Assembly: GCF_003353015.1 (NCBI RefSeq)
Contig: NZ_QREM01000009.1
Span: forward strand, 1,153,723 to 1,212,913
Direction of reading: 5' to 3'
Source of the DNA: Xanthomonas arboricola
Lineage (GTDB): Bacteria; Pseudomonadota; Gammaproteobacteria; Xanthomonadales; Xanthomonadaceae
Length of the DNA: 59,191 nucleotides
Each line of letters starts with the position of its first letter. Positions within the stretch are counted from its first letter, which is position 1. Positions 38,301-46,313 of this stretch are shown piece after piece. The translations under genes were made by a program, and so were the position numbers. The notes beneath the pieces are model-generated. The model saw only the letters and a list, made by a program, of their open reading frames with translations, made no database searches and was not told the DNA's origin.

Positions 38301-38792
38301 TGGACCGAACATCAGCACGGGCGCGACCGCGCCCTGGCGGACCGCACCGCTGGCGACCTGGCGGCCATTGGCGTACAGCGCCAACCGCCCGCCCTGCGCC
38401 ACCGCAGCCACCTGCGTCCAGGCCCCCGCAGGCAGCGCCTGCTTGCTGCGCAGCACGGTATCGGCACCCTGCACGAAGGCGAGCCGGCCGTTGTCGATCG
38501 CGAAATAACGCCCGGCCGACTTCGGATCGCCCATCCCGGCGATCAATGCCGGGCCGGCAGTCGCACGCGAGGGACGCACCCAGCCGGACATGCTCCAGTC
38601 TGCGTCGGCAGCCAGCCATGGCGCATCGGCGGCAAGCTTCTTTGCCAGCCCCATCCCGCCCGCCAGCACGCGGACATCGTATGGACCGGGCGACTGCACA
38701 TCGGCGGGCGCAGCCTCCACTGCAGCCCAGGCCATGCAACCACACAACACCCACAGCGCTCCACGGCGGAACGCCTTGCGAACCAATAGCAT
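35322..38792 (-). CDS. GH2 beta-mannosidase-like glycosidase with N-terminal LamG-like domain
   Basis: The 1156-residue secreted enzyme has a signal peptide (to about residue 28), a laminin-G/concanavalin-like domain (about 38-190: WSMSGWVRPS, GRYFAIDNGRLAFV, HFGGEIAGFLAHSAAL) and a GH2 fold: sugar-binding domain (WWYRSRFDLP, FNGINYAGEVWVNGTQVG), Ig domains, TIM barrel and C-terminal Ig domains. The acid/base is in LWFGRNEGVP (about 764) and the nucleophile in FSVEVGTPSF (about 824). This pairing is that of the endo/exo-mannosidase and glucosaminidase group of GH2; Asn-Glu rather than Ser-Asp at the acid/base favours mannosidase. It starts the operon with the TonB receptor. Confidence 0.85.
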   Translation of the reverse strand: MLLVRKAFRRGALWVLCGCMAWAAVEAAPADVQSPGPYDVRVLAGGMGLAKKLAADAPWLAADADWSMSGWVRPSRATAGPALIAGMGDPKSAGRYFAIDNGRLAFVQGADTVLRSKQALPAGAWTQVAAVAQGGRLALYANGRQVASGAVRQGAVAPVLMFGPREQPAVYTQHFGGEIAGFLAHSAALDAPAIAQLAAKAPDPALQRFEDASPAWQVQVRQMAGQVAPQPPATLPRSAAAFSAPVAKPVQPTPALQPLDAAAWRVGAWELAAAPELGQATGASLSRGDDSGGAAAWRVATVPGTVLTTLVDRGVYPDPDIGLNNMAIPESLSRQDWWYRSRFDLPAAAQGKRLELLFNGINYAGEVWVNGTQVGRTRGAFARGRFDVSKQLKAGRNIIAVRVSPPPHPGIAHEQSMTAGVGENGGVQALDGPTFIASEGWDWIPAVRDRNAGLWQDVQLHATGPLALGDTRVVTTRLATDHRRAELEISVPLRNDSAAGVQGTLQLAIGDVRIQRQVNVPAGGTTLTLSAADTPELVIANPRLWWPNGYGEPALYTVQASVEVAGTPSDTQQLRFGIREVGYELSLFDQDGALRRVLVDFNKARQRGERIVDARHSAIRPVPGGDAQSFYPGAQASPAVTPLSDDALAPYLAIRINGVRIAVKGGNWGMDDWRKRVSRERLEPYFRLQRDAHFNVVRNWVGQNTEASFFELADEYGMLVLNDFWQSTQNYNMEPADAALFLDNAAEVIKRFRNHPSIVLWFGRNEGVPAPILNEGLDALVAELDGTRWYTGSSNQVNLQGSGPYNYREPVGYFNALAQGFSVEVGTPSFSTLESFKASVPAAQDQWPISDAWAYHDWHQSGNGDTASFMRSLTDKLGAPTSLEDFERKAQLLNYDTHRAIFEGFNAQLWTKNSGRLLWMSHPAWPSNMWQIYSHDYDTHAAYYGVRNAAEMLHVQMNLPGHEVVVVNNASDPVRGLRVRAEVYSSNGALLQQREQAVDAAPVAVSAPVLQLAPLLKDTNGLGFVRLQLLDRDAVVRSRNLYWVARDAAAMRGLDTLAAVPLQLSTQLQEGAEPVLRATVRNASQQVALNTKLTLVDAQGQRILPAYYSDNYLSLVPGEQREVEIRGPSAASLRNATLQVRGWNVEPSTGVANGLP

Positions 38793-38938
38793 TAGAGGCC
38801 TCTCCCAAGCTCTACTGCCAAGCAACGGTGCACACCGCGGCGACGCAACCGCCAAAGCAACCGATCGTCGCCTTGCCGTTTGCATCTCCCGTGATGCCGC
38901 CCGTGGCTGCCGCCCCTGTTTCAGCGGCCATGGTGCGA

Positions 38939-38950
38939 GGTAACGTTACC
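38939..38950. promoter_or_regulatory. LacI-type operator palindrome
   Basis: GGTAACGTTACC is a perfect 12-bp palindrome with the central CG typical of LacI/GalR operators. It lies in the 221-base divergent region, 64 bases before the GH97 ATG and 147 bases before the GH2 ATG, so one site could control both directions. No second copy was seen in the window. Confidence 0.6.
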
Positions 38951-39013
38951 CCAAGGTGGATATCGACGACAACCGTTCTGCGTTAGGGTTGGCGCTCCCA
39001 GGAGGAGGGACTC

Positions 39014-40978
39014 ATGCGAAACCTGATCCAGTCGGCATTACCGGCGGCGTGCATGCTGCTGTCTTCGATCGCGCTACCTGCAGCTGCGCAGCGTTTGCAG
39101 GTGCAATCGCCGGACGCACGTACGCAGGTGGAATTCACCCTGCGCGAGGGTGGCGTGCCAAGCTATCGCGTGCTGTATCGCAACAATGTCGTGCTCGACG
39201 ACGCGCCGCTCGGACTGGACCTGGGCCGCGCCAACATCCTCGGCAAGGCGATGACGCTGCAGGGCAGCACGACCGAGACGCATGACGGCCGGTTCGACTT
39301 GGCCGTGGGCAAGACGCGTCAGGCGCGCGATCACTACCGCCAGTTGCGCGTGCAGTTGTCAGACCCCAGACAGCGACGCCTGACGGTGGAATTGCGTGCC
39401 TACGACGACGGCGTTGCGCTGCGCTACGTGCTGCCCGACGCCGGTGAGGTGCGGATTCGCAATGAGCTCACCGGCTTCGCCTTTCCCAGCGATTACCCAT
39501 GCTGGACCTTGAACCTGGGGCGCTTTGGAACCAGCCACGAGGGCGAATACGATGCGATCGCCGCATCCAGATTGCGCCCGCACCATCTGCTGGAACTGCC
39601 GCTGGTCTGCCAGACCGATGCCGGCGGCACCACGCTGGCGATTGCCGAGGCCAACCTGCGCGATTATGCCGGCCTGTATCTCACCGGCCGCGAGGATGGC
39701 AGCCTGGGCGTCGCGGCGAAATTATCGCCACGCCTGGACGACCCCACGCTGGCGGTCAGCGTCGATGCCAACGGCCAGGATTTCGCCACGCCCTGGCGGG
39801 TGATCATGCTGGGCGACAGCCCGGCCAGCCTGATCGAATCCAACCTGATTTCTGCGCTCAACCCGCCGCCTGCCTTCGATGCGAGCTGGGTGCGCGCGGG
39901 CAAATCGGCATGGGACTGGTGGTCGGGCAGTCTGGCCAGCGGGGTGGCCACTCCGGGCATGAATACCGCCACGATCCAGCGCTACATCGACCACGCACAG
40001 CAGTTGAAGCTGCAATACATGCTGATCGATGACGGCTGGTATGTCGGCAGCACCGGCGACGGCCAATACAACGCAGACGCCGATATCCGCCGGCCGGTGG
40101 CGCAACTGGATCTACCGGGATTGGTCAGCTATGCACGCAAGCGCGATGTCGGCCTGTGGCTGTGGGCGCATTGGCGCGCGCTCGATGCGCACATGGACGA
40201 AGCGCTCGCCTGGTATCAGCAGCTCGGCATCAAGGGCATCAAGGTCGACTTCATGGACCGCGACGATCAGCAGATGGTGGATTTCTATCACCGCCTGCTG
40301 GCCAAGGCCGCCGAACACAAGCTGCTGGTGGACCTGCATGGCGCCTATCACCCGACCGGCCTGACCCGCACCTACCCCAATTACCTTACCCAGGAAGGCG
40401 TGCTCGGTGCCGAATACAACAAGTGGACCACGCGCATCACCGCCACCCACAACCTCACGCTGCCGTTTACGCGCATGTTGCTCGGCCCGATGGACTACAC
40501 CCCGGGCGGCTTCCGCAATGTGCGCCCGGCCGAGTTCAAGATGCAACACATCGCGCCGCAGGTGATGACCACGCGCGCGCAGCAACTGGCGATGTATGTG
40601 GTCTACGAAAGCCCGTTCGCAGTGGTCGCCGACAGCCCGGAACAATACGAAAACGTGCCGGCCGCGCAGTTCCTGCGCGATGTGCCGGCAAGCTGGGACC
40701 AGACGCGCGCACTCGATGGCGCCATCGGCGAGCACATCGCATTGGCGCGGCGCAGCGGCAAGGACTGGTACGTGGGCGCGATGACCAACGAGCAGGCCCG
40801 CACGCTGACGGTGCCGTTGGCGTTCCTTGGCAAGGGCCGCTGGACCGCCACCATCTATGCCGATGGCCAGGCTCCGACGGACGTGCGGATCGACACGCGC
40901 CAGCTCACCTCCGCCGACAGCTTGCAGCTGCCATTGGCCGCAAACGGCGGTGCCGCCGTGCGGCTGCAGAAAAAGTAA
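39014..40978 (+). CDS. GH97 alpha-glycosidase
   Basis: The 654-residue protein has a signal peptide (cleavage near LPAAAQ, residue 26), an N-terminal beta-supersandwich (about 30-285), a TIM barrel (about 290-555) and a C-terminal beta domain. GH97 signatures include LIDDGWYVG, GIKGIKVDFMDRDDQQMVDF (about 408-427), LLVDLHGAYHPTGLTRTYPN, LGAEYNKW and GPMDYTPGGFRN. GH97 contains inverting alpha-glucosidases (SusB) and retaining alpha-galactosidases. The Asp in KVDFMDRDD suggests the retaining type but this is tentative. AGGAGG at 39000-39005 supports the ATG. It is transcribed away from GH2, across the LacI-type operator. Confidence 0.88.
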   Translation: MRNLIQSALPAACMLLSSIALPAAAQRLQVQSPDARTQVEFTLREGGVPSYRVLYRNNVVLDDAPLGLDLGRANILGKAMTLQGSTTETHDGRFDLAVGKTRQARDHYRQLRVQLSDPRQRRLTVELRAYDDGVALRYVLPDAGEVRIRNELTGFAFPSDYPCWTLNLGRFGTSHEGEYDAIAASRLRPHHLLELPLVCQTDAGGTTLAIAEANLRDYAGLYLTGREDGSLGVAAKLSPRLDDPTLAVSVDANGQDFATPWRVIMLGDSPASLIESNLISALNPPPAFDASWVRAGKSAWDWWSGSLASGVATPGMNTATIQRYIDHAQQLKLQYMLIDDGWYVGSTGDGQYNADADIRRPVAQLDLPGLVSYARKRDVGLWLWAHWRALDAHMDEALAWYQQLGIKGIKVDFMDRDDQQMVDFYHRLLAKAAEHKLLVDLHGAYHPTGLTRTYPNYLTQEGVLGAEYNKWTTRITATHNLTLPFTRMLLGPMDYTPGGFRNVRPAEFKMQHIAPQVMTTRAQQLAMYVVYESPFAVVADSPEQYENVPAAQFLRDVPASWDQTRALDGAIGEHIALARRSGKDWYVGAMTNEQARTLTVPLAFLGKGRWTATIYADGQAPTDVRIDTRQLTSADSLQLPLAANGGAAVRLQKK

Positions 40979-41281
40979 GAACAGCCATGCTGATCGTGGA
41001 GTGATCGTGCACACCTTTGCGCAACGGCACACGCCGTACGCCAGGGTGTGCATGACCATCGACACGGCATCCGCTTAGCGCATGGCGCTTGCCGTGTGCC
41101 TGGTGTCACGCAATGCGTCCCTGCCGATCGATTTCTTCTTTTGGCGGTTAGGATGCGCACGCCTTCAACGCAGGCACGCGCCACCGAACGCGCTTCGGAA
41201 CGCCACTGCGGACTGCAGGCGCTGTCCTGCATGGTGCGCCGCGTGCAGGCAGTCTCTTTCCGGCGCCAGGGGAAAAACCAC
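40979..41281. other. 303-base intergenic region between GH97 and neprosin-family genes
   Basis: No gene is supported. Two imperfect hairpins can be drawn (GCACACC/GGTGTGC at about 41010-41050; ACACGGCA/TGCCGTGT at about 41063-41098), probably the 3' end of the GH97 transcript. No PIP box (TTCGB-N15-TTCGB) was found before the next gene. Confidence 0.4.
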
Positions 41282-42757
41282 ATGACCTTCCGTTCTTATC
41301 GGCCGATGGCGATCGGCCGCGCCGTTGCTGCGCTCTGCGTTTGTGCACTGGCTCCAGCCGCTGGTGCCGCCACGCTGCTGCCGCCCCCGATCTCGGCAGC
41401 GAGCGACCACAGCATCGACATATTGATGCCACCGCTGCTGCGGACACCTGCCACGGCAAGCGTCGCACCCATCAAGCGCGATTCATTGCGCACATCCGTA
41501 TCGGCATCGCACGCATTTCCGCAGGTCACGCGCGACTTCAAGCAGTTTCTGGATACGCAGGCGCAGCTCAGTTACGCCGCGCGTGGCGCCATGGCCAAGG
41601 TCGGCAACCCCGTCGCCTTTGCCGAAATGCAGCGCTATCTGTTCAACCGTTACAACGGCTTGACGGTGCTGCGCAGCGTGCAACAGGACGGCAAGGTGTT
41701 CGACTGCATTCCGCGTGAGCAGCAGCCGGCGTTGCGCGATGGCAGCGCGCCGGCGGCACCGCCCACCCTCCCAAGTAGTACGACGGTCATGCCGATCGAT
41801 GCGGTGCAGCGCTGCGACGCCGGCAGCGTGCCGCTCGAACGCATCGGGCTGGCCGAGATGAGCAGGCACGCGGATCTTCACGGCTTCCTGCGTGGCACCA
41901 CTCCGCGCGCGCGCGCGCCGATGCAGGCGGATGCCGCCCCGGCCGCGGCATCGATGACGCATTTCCACTCCCTCGTTTATCTGGACACTGCTGGCAGATC
42001 GGTCACAGGCGCAGGCGCCGATCTCAACCTGTGGGCGCCCGCATTACGCTCCGCCGACGAGACGCAAACCATCAGCCAGATATGGATCGCCGGTGAAGGC
42101 GCAGGCAAGCAGACGCAGACCCTTGAAGTGGGCTGGCAGATCCAGCCAGCCGCGGGCTGGGGCAACAAGCCGATCATTTTCATTTATTCCACCCAGGACG
42201 GGTACGTCAAGACGGGTTGCCATAATCTGGATTGCAGCGATTTCGTGCAGACCAGCACGCGTGCAGTCCTGGGCGCTCAGCCGGTTGCCGGATTCAGCAC
42301 GGCAGGCGGCAAGCAGACCATGCTGGGCGTGGAATTCCAGAGGAATACCGACGGCAACTGGTGGCTGCGCCTGGATGGCGAGTGGATCGGCTACTACAAG
42401 GCGGCGCTGTATTCGGGCGATCTCGCCAACGGACGCGTGGCGTACGTGAGCGCAGGTGGCGAAGTCTCGACCGACAGCGGGATAGCGAGCCCGCGCATGG
42501 GCAGTGGTCAATTTGCATCAGCGGGCTATCGCCAGGCCGCGTTCCAGGCCAACCACTTCTACCGCGATGCGGCAACGGCCACCCATCCCGTGCAGCGCCT
42601 GTCGTCACTGAGCGTGAAGCAGCCTGCCTGCTACACGTTGGCGATGGCCGGTTACAGCTATCCGTATGCACTGGACGCAGGCGTCACCCGCACCAGCTTG
42701 TCGCCGGAAATGCAAAACGGCGGCTTCTACTTCGGCGGGCCGGGCTGCGCACGCTGA
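41282..42757 (+). CDS. Neprosin-family secreted protein (putative prolyl endopeptidase)
   Basis: The 491-residue protein has a signal peptide (to about residue 29, AGAA) and a C-terminal neprosin (DUF239) domain (about 225-488): ISQIWIAGEG, TLEVGWQIQPAAGWGNKPIIF, STQDGYVKTGCHNLDCSDFVQT, GNWWLRLDGEWIGYYKAAL and the final GGFYFGGPGC. Plant neprosin, from Nepenthes, cleaves after proline and uses a pair of glutamates. Conserved Glu residues in TLEVGWQ and LDGEWIG are candidates. The N-terminal half (about 30-220) is unfamiliar and may be a propeptide. The protein is probably secreted and could attack proline-rich plant wall proteins; that role is inferred. Confidence 0.8.
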   Translation: MTFRSYRPMAIGRAVAALCVCALAPAAGAATLLPPPISAASDHSIDILMPPLLRTPATASVAPIKRDSLRTSVSASHAFPQVTRDFKQFLDTQAQLSYAARGAMAKVGNPVAFAEMQRYLFNRYNGLTVLRSVQQDGKVFDCIPREQQPALRDGSAPAAPPTLPSSTTVMPIDAVQRCDAGSVPLERIGLAEMSRHADLHGFLRGTTPRARAPMQADAAPAAASMTHFHSLVYLDTAGRSVTGAGADLNLWAPALRSADETQTISQIWIAGEGAGKQTQTLEVGWQIQPAAGWGNKPIIFIYSTQDGYVKTGCHNLDCSDFVQTSTRAVLGAQPVAGFSTAGGKQTMLGVEFQRNTDGNWWLRLDGEWIGYYKAALYSGDLANGRVAYVSAGGEVSTDSGIASPRMGSGQFASAGYRQAAFQANHFYRDAATATHPVQRLSSLSVKQPACYTLAMAGYSYPYALDAGVTRTSLSPEMQNGGFYFGGPGCAR

Positions 42758-42771
42758 GTTGAATGGAGTCA

Positions 42772-42800
42772 ATCGCGCGTACCGTGTCGGTACGCGCGAT
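42772..42800. terminator. Bidirectional hairpin between convergent genes
   Basis: ATCGCGCGTACC pairs perfectly with GGTACGCGCGAT around GTGTC, between the neprosin-family stop (+) and the carboxylesterase stop (-). There are no clear T-runs on either side. Confidence 0.55.
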
Positions 42801-42803
42801 CGA

Positions 42804-44315
42804 TCACGGCAGGTCCACGCCTGCGCACACGGCCGGGCGTGCATCCTTGAGCGGGCGCACGCCACTGCCGTCGAACTGCAATGCCGCATGCCCGGGGGCG
42901 AACGCAGGCCAGGCCGGCAGGCCCTTGGCATTCGGATTGCCATGCTGCACGAACGCGGCCCAGTAGCGTTGCAGGCTCACCGGCGGCTGGCCGATCGGCA
43001 GGTCCTTGAACAGGAACGGCAGCTCGGCGCTGTGCGTCACCTGCCCGCCCGGGGCGGCGGTATCGAACACGTAATGCCACACCGGCACGCCGAGTGCAGC
43101 CTGATGCTGGGCGACGGTCACCGCCGGGCAGCGGAAGGTCAGGTCGGTGGACAGCTGCATCGCCGCATCGCCCTGACGCGCGGCACGCAGCGCGGCCTGC
43201 GTGCGCTGCGCCTGCAGCACCGCATCGGCCTGCGCCGGATAGTCGCGGCGCAACCGCGCCTGCGCGCCCTGTTTGCCGCCGTACTCCAGCTCCTGCACCA
43301 CGTAGCCGATCAACAGCGGCACCTTGGCCTGTGCACCCTCGGCCAGCAACGCGGCCGGCGCACGTGGCAGCACGCGCCCATCGACCACGGCCTGCAGCCA
43401 GATGTAGCCATCGTCATCCAGTGCCGGCACGTCGACGCCCTGCCCGGCCTTGATCACCTGCTCCACCGGCAACGCGCGCAACTGCTCCAGGCGTGTCGCA
43501 GCATCGTCGATGCCTGCGCGCCTGGCGATTTCCACACCCAGCGCGCGATTGTCCTCCAGCGAACGCGCCGGCAAACCGAAGCCGGCGGTGCCGCTCTGCT
43601 CGATCGCCGCCGAGAACAGCCCGCGTGCCAGCGGGCTGAGCATCAGCAAGCCCACGTCCTGGCCGCCGGCCGACTGCCCGGCGATGGTCACCCGCGCAGG
43701 ATCGCCACCAAACTGCGCGATGTTGTCGCGCACCCACTGCAGTGCGGCGATCTGATCGAGCAAGGCGTAGTTGCCGGCGGCTTGGTTGTCGCCATCGCGC
43801 AGCTCCGGCAGCGACAGGAAGCCGAGCGCGCCGAGCCGGTACTGCAGCGTCACCACCAGCATGCCCTGCGCGGCCAGGTTGGTCGGCAGGTGGCCATCGG
43901 CGCCGCCGGCCACATTGGCGCCGCCATGAATCCACACGAACACCGGCAGCGGCTTGGCCGGCTGCAGCGCTGGCGTCTGCACCTCGACGTACAGACAGTC
44001 TTCGCTGCCGCGCCTGGCCATCGCATTGTTCCAGCCCAGCGCCGGTTGCACGCAGGGGGTGGCGGCCTGGGTGGCATCGCGCACCTCCGACCAGGCCGCA
44101 GCCGGTTGCGGCGGCTGCCAGCGCAACGCGCCCAGCGGCGGGGCAGCAAACGGAATCGCGCGAAACACCGCACTGCCGTCGTCCTGCCACTGCCCGCGCA
44201 CCACACCGTGATCGGTGCGCACCTGAGGCGGTGCGGCAGGCGTGGACGCGGCTTCAGCATGCGCGCCAGCGCTCGCTGCGCAGGCAGCGGCAAGCAGCCA
44301 GGCAGACAGGCGCAT
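42804..44315 (-). CDS. Type-B carboxylesterase
   Basis: This 503-residue alpha/beta hydrolase has a signal peptide (MRLSAWLLAAACAASAGAHA). The oxyanion-hole region is VFVWIHGGANVAGG (about 127-140) and the nucleophile Ser lies in IAGQSAGGQDVG (GQSAG rather than the usual GESAG). FGGDPARVTI and the N-terminal GVVRGQ-PFAAPPLGALRW pattern are typical of the family, as are SEDCLYVEV with paired cysteines. It would cleave carboxyl esters in the periplasm or outside. Its ATG shares a base with the TrmH-type gene's stop (TGATG at 44317-44313), so translation is coupled to an unrelated-looking gene. Confidence 0.9.
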   Translation of the reverse strand: MRLSAWLLAAACAASAGAHAEAASTPAAPPQVRTDHGVVRGQWQDDGSAVFRAIPFAAPPLGALRWQPPQPAAAWSEVRDATQAATPCVQPALGWNNAMARRGSEDCLYVEVQTPALQPAKPLPVFVWIHGGANVAGGADGHLPTNLAAQGMLVVTLQYRLGALGFLSLPELRDGDNQAAGNYALLDQIAALQWVRDNIAQFGGDPARVTIAGQSAGGQDVGLLMLSPLARGLFSAAIEQSGTAGFGLPARSLEDNRALGVEIARRAGIDDAATRLEQLRALPVEQVIKAGQGVDVPALDDDGYIWLQAVVDGRVLPRAPAALLAEGAQAKVPLLIGYVVQELEYGGKQGAQARLRRDYPAQADAVLQAQRTQAALRAARQGDAAMQLSTDLTFRCPAVTVAQHQAALGVPVWHYVFDTAAPGGQVTHSAELPFLFKDLPIGQPPVSLQRYWAAFVQHGNPNAKGLPAWPAFAPGHAALQFDGSGVRPLKDARPAVCAGVDLP

Positions 44316-45238
44316 CACGGCGTTCCGCCCAGTGCACGGGCACGCCAGGCGGCCTGGAACACCGCGGTGGCCGAGGCCACGTTGAGGCTTTCGACCTTGC
44401 CGCTGCCGCGGATCGACAACTGCAGGTCGCAATCGCGCGCGAACTGGCGGTCCATGCCCTCGCTCTCGGCGCCCATCACATACACCAGCCGCTGCGGCAG
44501 CGCAGCGGCGAACACGTCCTGGCCGCCTTCCACCAGCGTGGCGGCCACCGCAAAACCGGCCTGGCGCAGCTGCGCCATCGCCGTTGCCGTCTCGGGCAGC
44601 TGCACCAGCGGCACCGCTTCGGCGCCACCTTCGGCCACGCGCGCGGCTGCACCGGACAGCCCCAGCGTGGCGCCGGCAGGCAGCAACAGGCCGGCCACCC
44701 CGAAGTGCGCGGACGAACGCAAAATCGCGCCGAAGTTGTGCGGGTTGCCCACCCCATCCAGCCACAGTGCCAGCACCGGCCCGGCCGGCAACGCGGCCAG
44801 CCAGTCCTGCAACGGCTGCGGGGCGACGCGCAGCACATCGGCCACCACGCCTTCGTGGTGCGTGCTGGCGGCGAGCTTGCTGAGATCGGCCTCCTCGACC
44901 ACGCGGTAGCCGATGCGCTGGGCCACGCACCAGGCCAGCAAGGCCTTGAACTGCGGGATGCGCGCCTGGCTCAGATACAACTTGCGCACCGCCTGCGGGC
45001 GCGCCTTGAAGACGGCCTGCACGGCATTGATGCCATACAGCCGCAGTTCGCGCGCATTGCCGCCGGACGACGAAACCGCGGACTGCGGGGCAGCAGGCGT
45101 GTAAGCCGTTGGCGCCTGCTGTGCCGGCGGGCGCGCTGCCGGTGTACGCGGCGCGGCGCGGCCCCAGGGATTGTGCGAGGCGCCGGAACTGCCGCCATCG
45201 CGCGGCGGGCGCGAACCCCGTCCATCATGCTGTGTCAT
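44315..45238 (-). CDS. TrmH/SpoU-family rRNA/tRNA 2'-O-methyltransferase
   Basis: The 307-residue protein has a disordered Pro/Ala/Arg-rich N-terminus (1-60), an L30e-like substrate-binding domain (about 65-135: LRLYGINAVQAVFKARPQAV) and the knotted SPOUT methyltransferase domain (about 145-300). SpoU motifs are visible: DGVGNPHNFGAILRSSAHFG, VYVMGAESEGMDR and SIRGSGKVESLNVASATAV. It resembles E. coli YfiF, whose target RNA is not settled. The ATG at 45238 is chosen because the upstream in-frame stretch has no family similarity. It is the first gene of a pair with the carboxylesterase. Confidence 0.87.
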   Translation of the reverse strand: MTQHDGRGSRPPRDGGSSGASHNPWGRAAPRTPAARPPAQQAPTAYTPAAPQSAVSSSGGNARELRLYGINAVQAVFKARPQAVRKLYLSQARIPQFKALLAWCVAQRIGYRVVEEADLSKLAASTHHEGVVADVLRVAPQPLQDWLAALPAGPVLALWLDGVGNPHNFGAILRSSAHFGVAGLLLPAGATLGLSGAAARVAEGGAEAVPLVQLPETATAMAQLRQAGFAVAATLVEGGQDVFAAALPQRLVYVMGAESEGMDRQFARDCDLQLSIRGSGKVESLNVASATAVFQAAWRARALGGTP

Positions 45239-45562
45239 CGTCGTATCCAAGGTTCGTGTTGCTTGCCGGGTCTGCAGGGACCGTCTCGCCCCTTTCCGCC
45301 ACCAGCGGTGTTCGTCATCCTGCACGCCGGCATCGCCGGCGGTGCAGACGCATTGGCGACGATGGTAAGCCACTGGCGCAACGAGCCGTACACGAGACAG
45401 CCGACGCGCGTCCTTCGGGGCCCTGCAGCCCACAGGACTCAGTTTGACGTTGACGCCATGCGGGACACGCGGGATCGGCGCCGATGCCGGTGATGGATCT
45501 GCGTCAACCCGCAGCGCGCAGACGCGCCTGGCCAACGCGTTCGCCAACGCACATGGCCGGGA
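45239..45562. other. 324-base intergenic region between TrmH-type and GNAT genes
   Basis: No gene is supported. A small hairpin (GCCGGC-ATC-GCCGGC at about 45326-45340) is present; its function is unknown. It contains the promoter region of the TrmH-type gene, but no clear elements were chosen. Confidence 0.4.
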
Positions 45563-46105
45563 TCAGTGCAGATCGGCCGGCAACTCCACCCGCGCGAACA
45601 CGCGCAGATCGTGCAATCCATCCGGCTTCATGACCGCGCAGCGGCTGACGCCTTCTTCGACAAAGCCGTTGCGCAGCAGCACCCTGGCCGATGCTGGATT
45701 GGTGTCGAGCACGGTGGCCTGGACGCGATGGAGCGGCAGGGCCTGCATCGCCCAGGCCACATAAGTGGCCACGATGCGCGTCATCCAGCCACGGCCCCAG
45801 TACACGCTGCCGATCCAGTAGCCCAGCTCGGCCGAAAAGCGCCGCTCGCCCTGCCCTGGACGCACCGCGATCGTGCCGCAGGCCTGGCCGTCGATCTCGA
45901 TGGCCAGCACCGGGTGTTGCAGGTCGACCACGCGTCCGGCCAGGAACGCCTCGCCGTCGGCGCGCGTATACGGATGCGGAAAGCGCTCACTCAACCCACG
46001 CGGCACCAGCGGGTCGTTGGCGTGCTGCAGCAAGGCACCCAGGTCGTCCTGGCGCCAGCGGCGCAGCACGAAGCCATCTCCGTGCAGCATCAATGAGTCG
46101 CCCAT
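45563..46105 (-). CDS. GNAT N-acetyltransferase (RimJ/RimL type)
   Basis: This 180-residue GNAT enzyme starts MGDSLMLHGDGFVLRRWRQDD, the usual opening of RimJ/RimL-like acetyltransferases. GYWIGSVYWGRGWMTRIV (about 95-112) supplies the acetyl-CoA loop, and NPASARVLLRNGFVEEGVSR (about 138-157) is the typical C-terminal motif. Relatives acetylate ribosomal-protein N-termini or small molecules; the substrate here is unknown. No antitoxin-like partner lies next to it, so it is not called a toxin. Confidence 0.88.
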   Translation of the reverse strand: MGDSLMLHGDGFVLRRWRQDDLGALLQHANDPLVPRGLSERFPHPYTRADGEAFLAGRVVDLQHPVLAIEIDGQACGTIAVRPGQGERRFSAELGYWIGSVYWGRGWMTRIVATYVAWAMQALPLHRVQATVLDTNPASARVLLRNGFVEEGVSRCAVMKPDGLHDLRVFARVELPADLH

Positions 46106-46313
46106 CGCTTCGTCCCTGCAGCGGCTGACAAAACGTAACGGGCAGTCGCCAGCTGGATACGGAAGGCGCGCCCGAAACCGGAGTGTATACCTGGCACATG
46201 CCGATTCCGGGCACCGCTGCGCGCCTGGCGATGAGCGCAGGCGTTTCGTTTCCCGCTCCGGGTGCGCAGCATCGACGCCGCCGATACTGCGCACCCCGGC
46301 CGCACGCGGCGAC

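Noticed and set aside
32244..40978. Assignment of the GH2/TonB receptor/GH97 genes to the Xanthomonas nix N-glycan cluster
   Set aside because: No GH18, GH20 or GH92 genes are present, and GH6 and GH97 are not expected there.
45563..46105. The GNAT gene as a second TacT-like toxin
   Set aside because: No DUF1778 or other antitoxin gene adjoins it, and its motifs are of the RimJ/RimL type.
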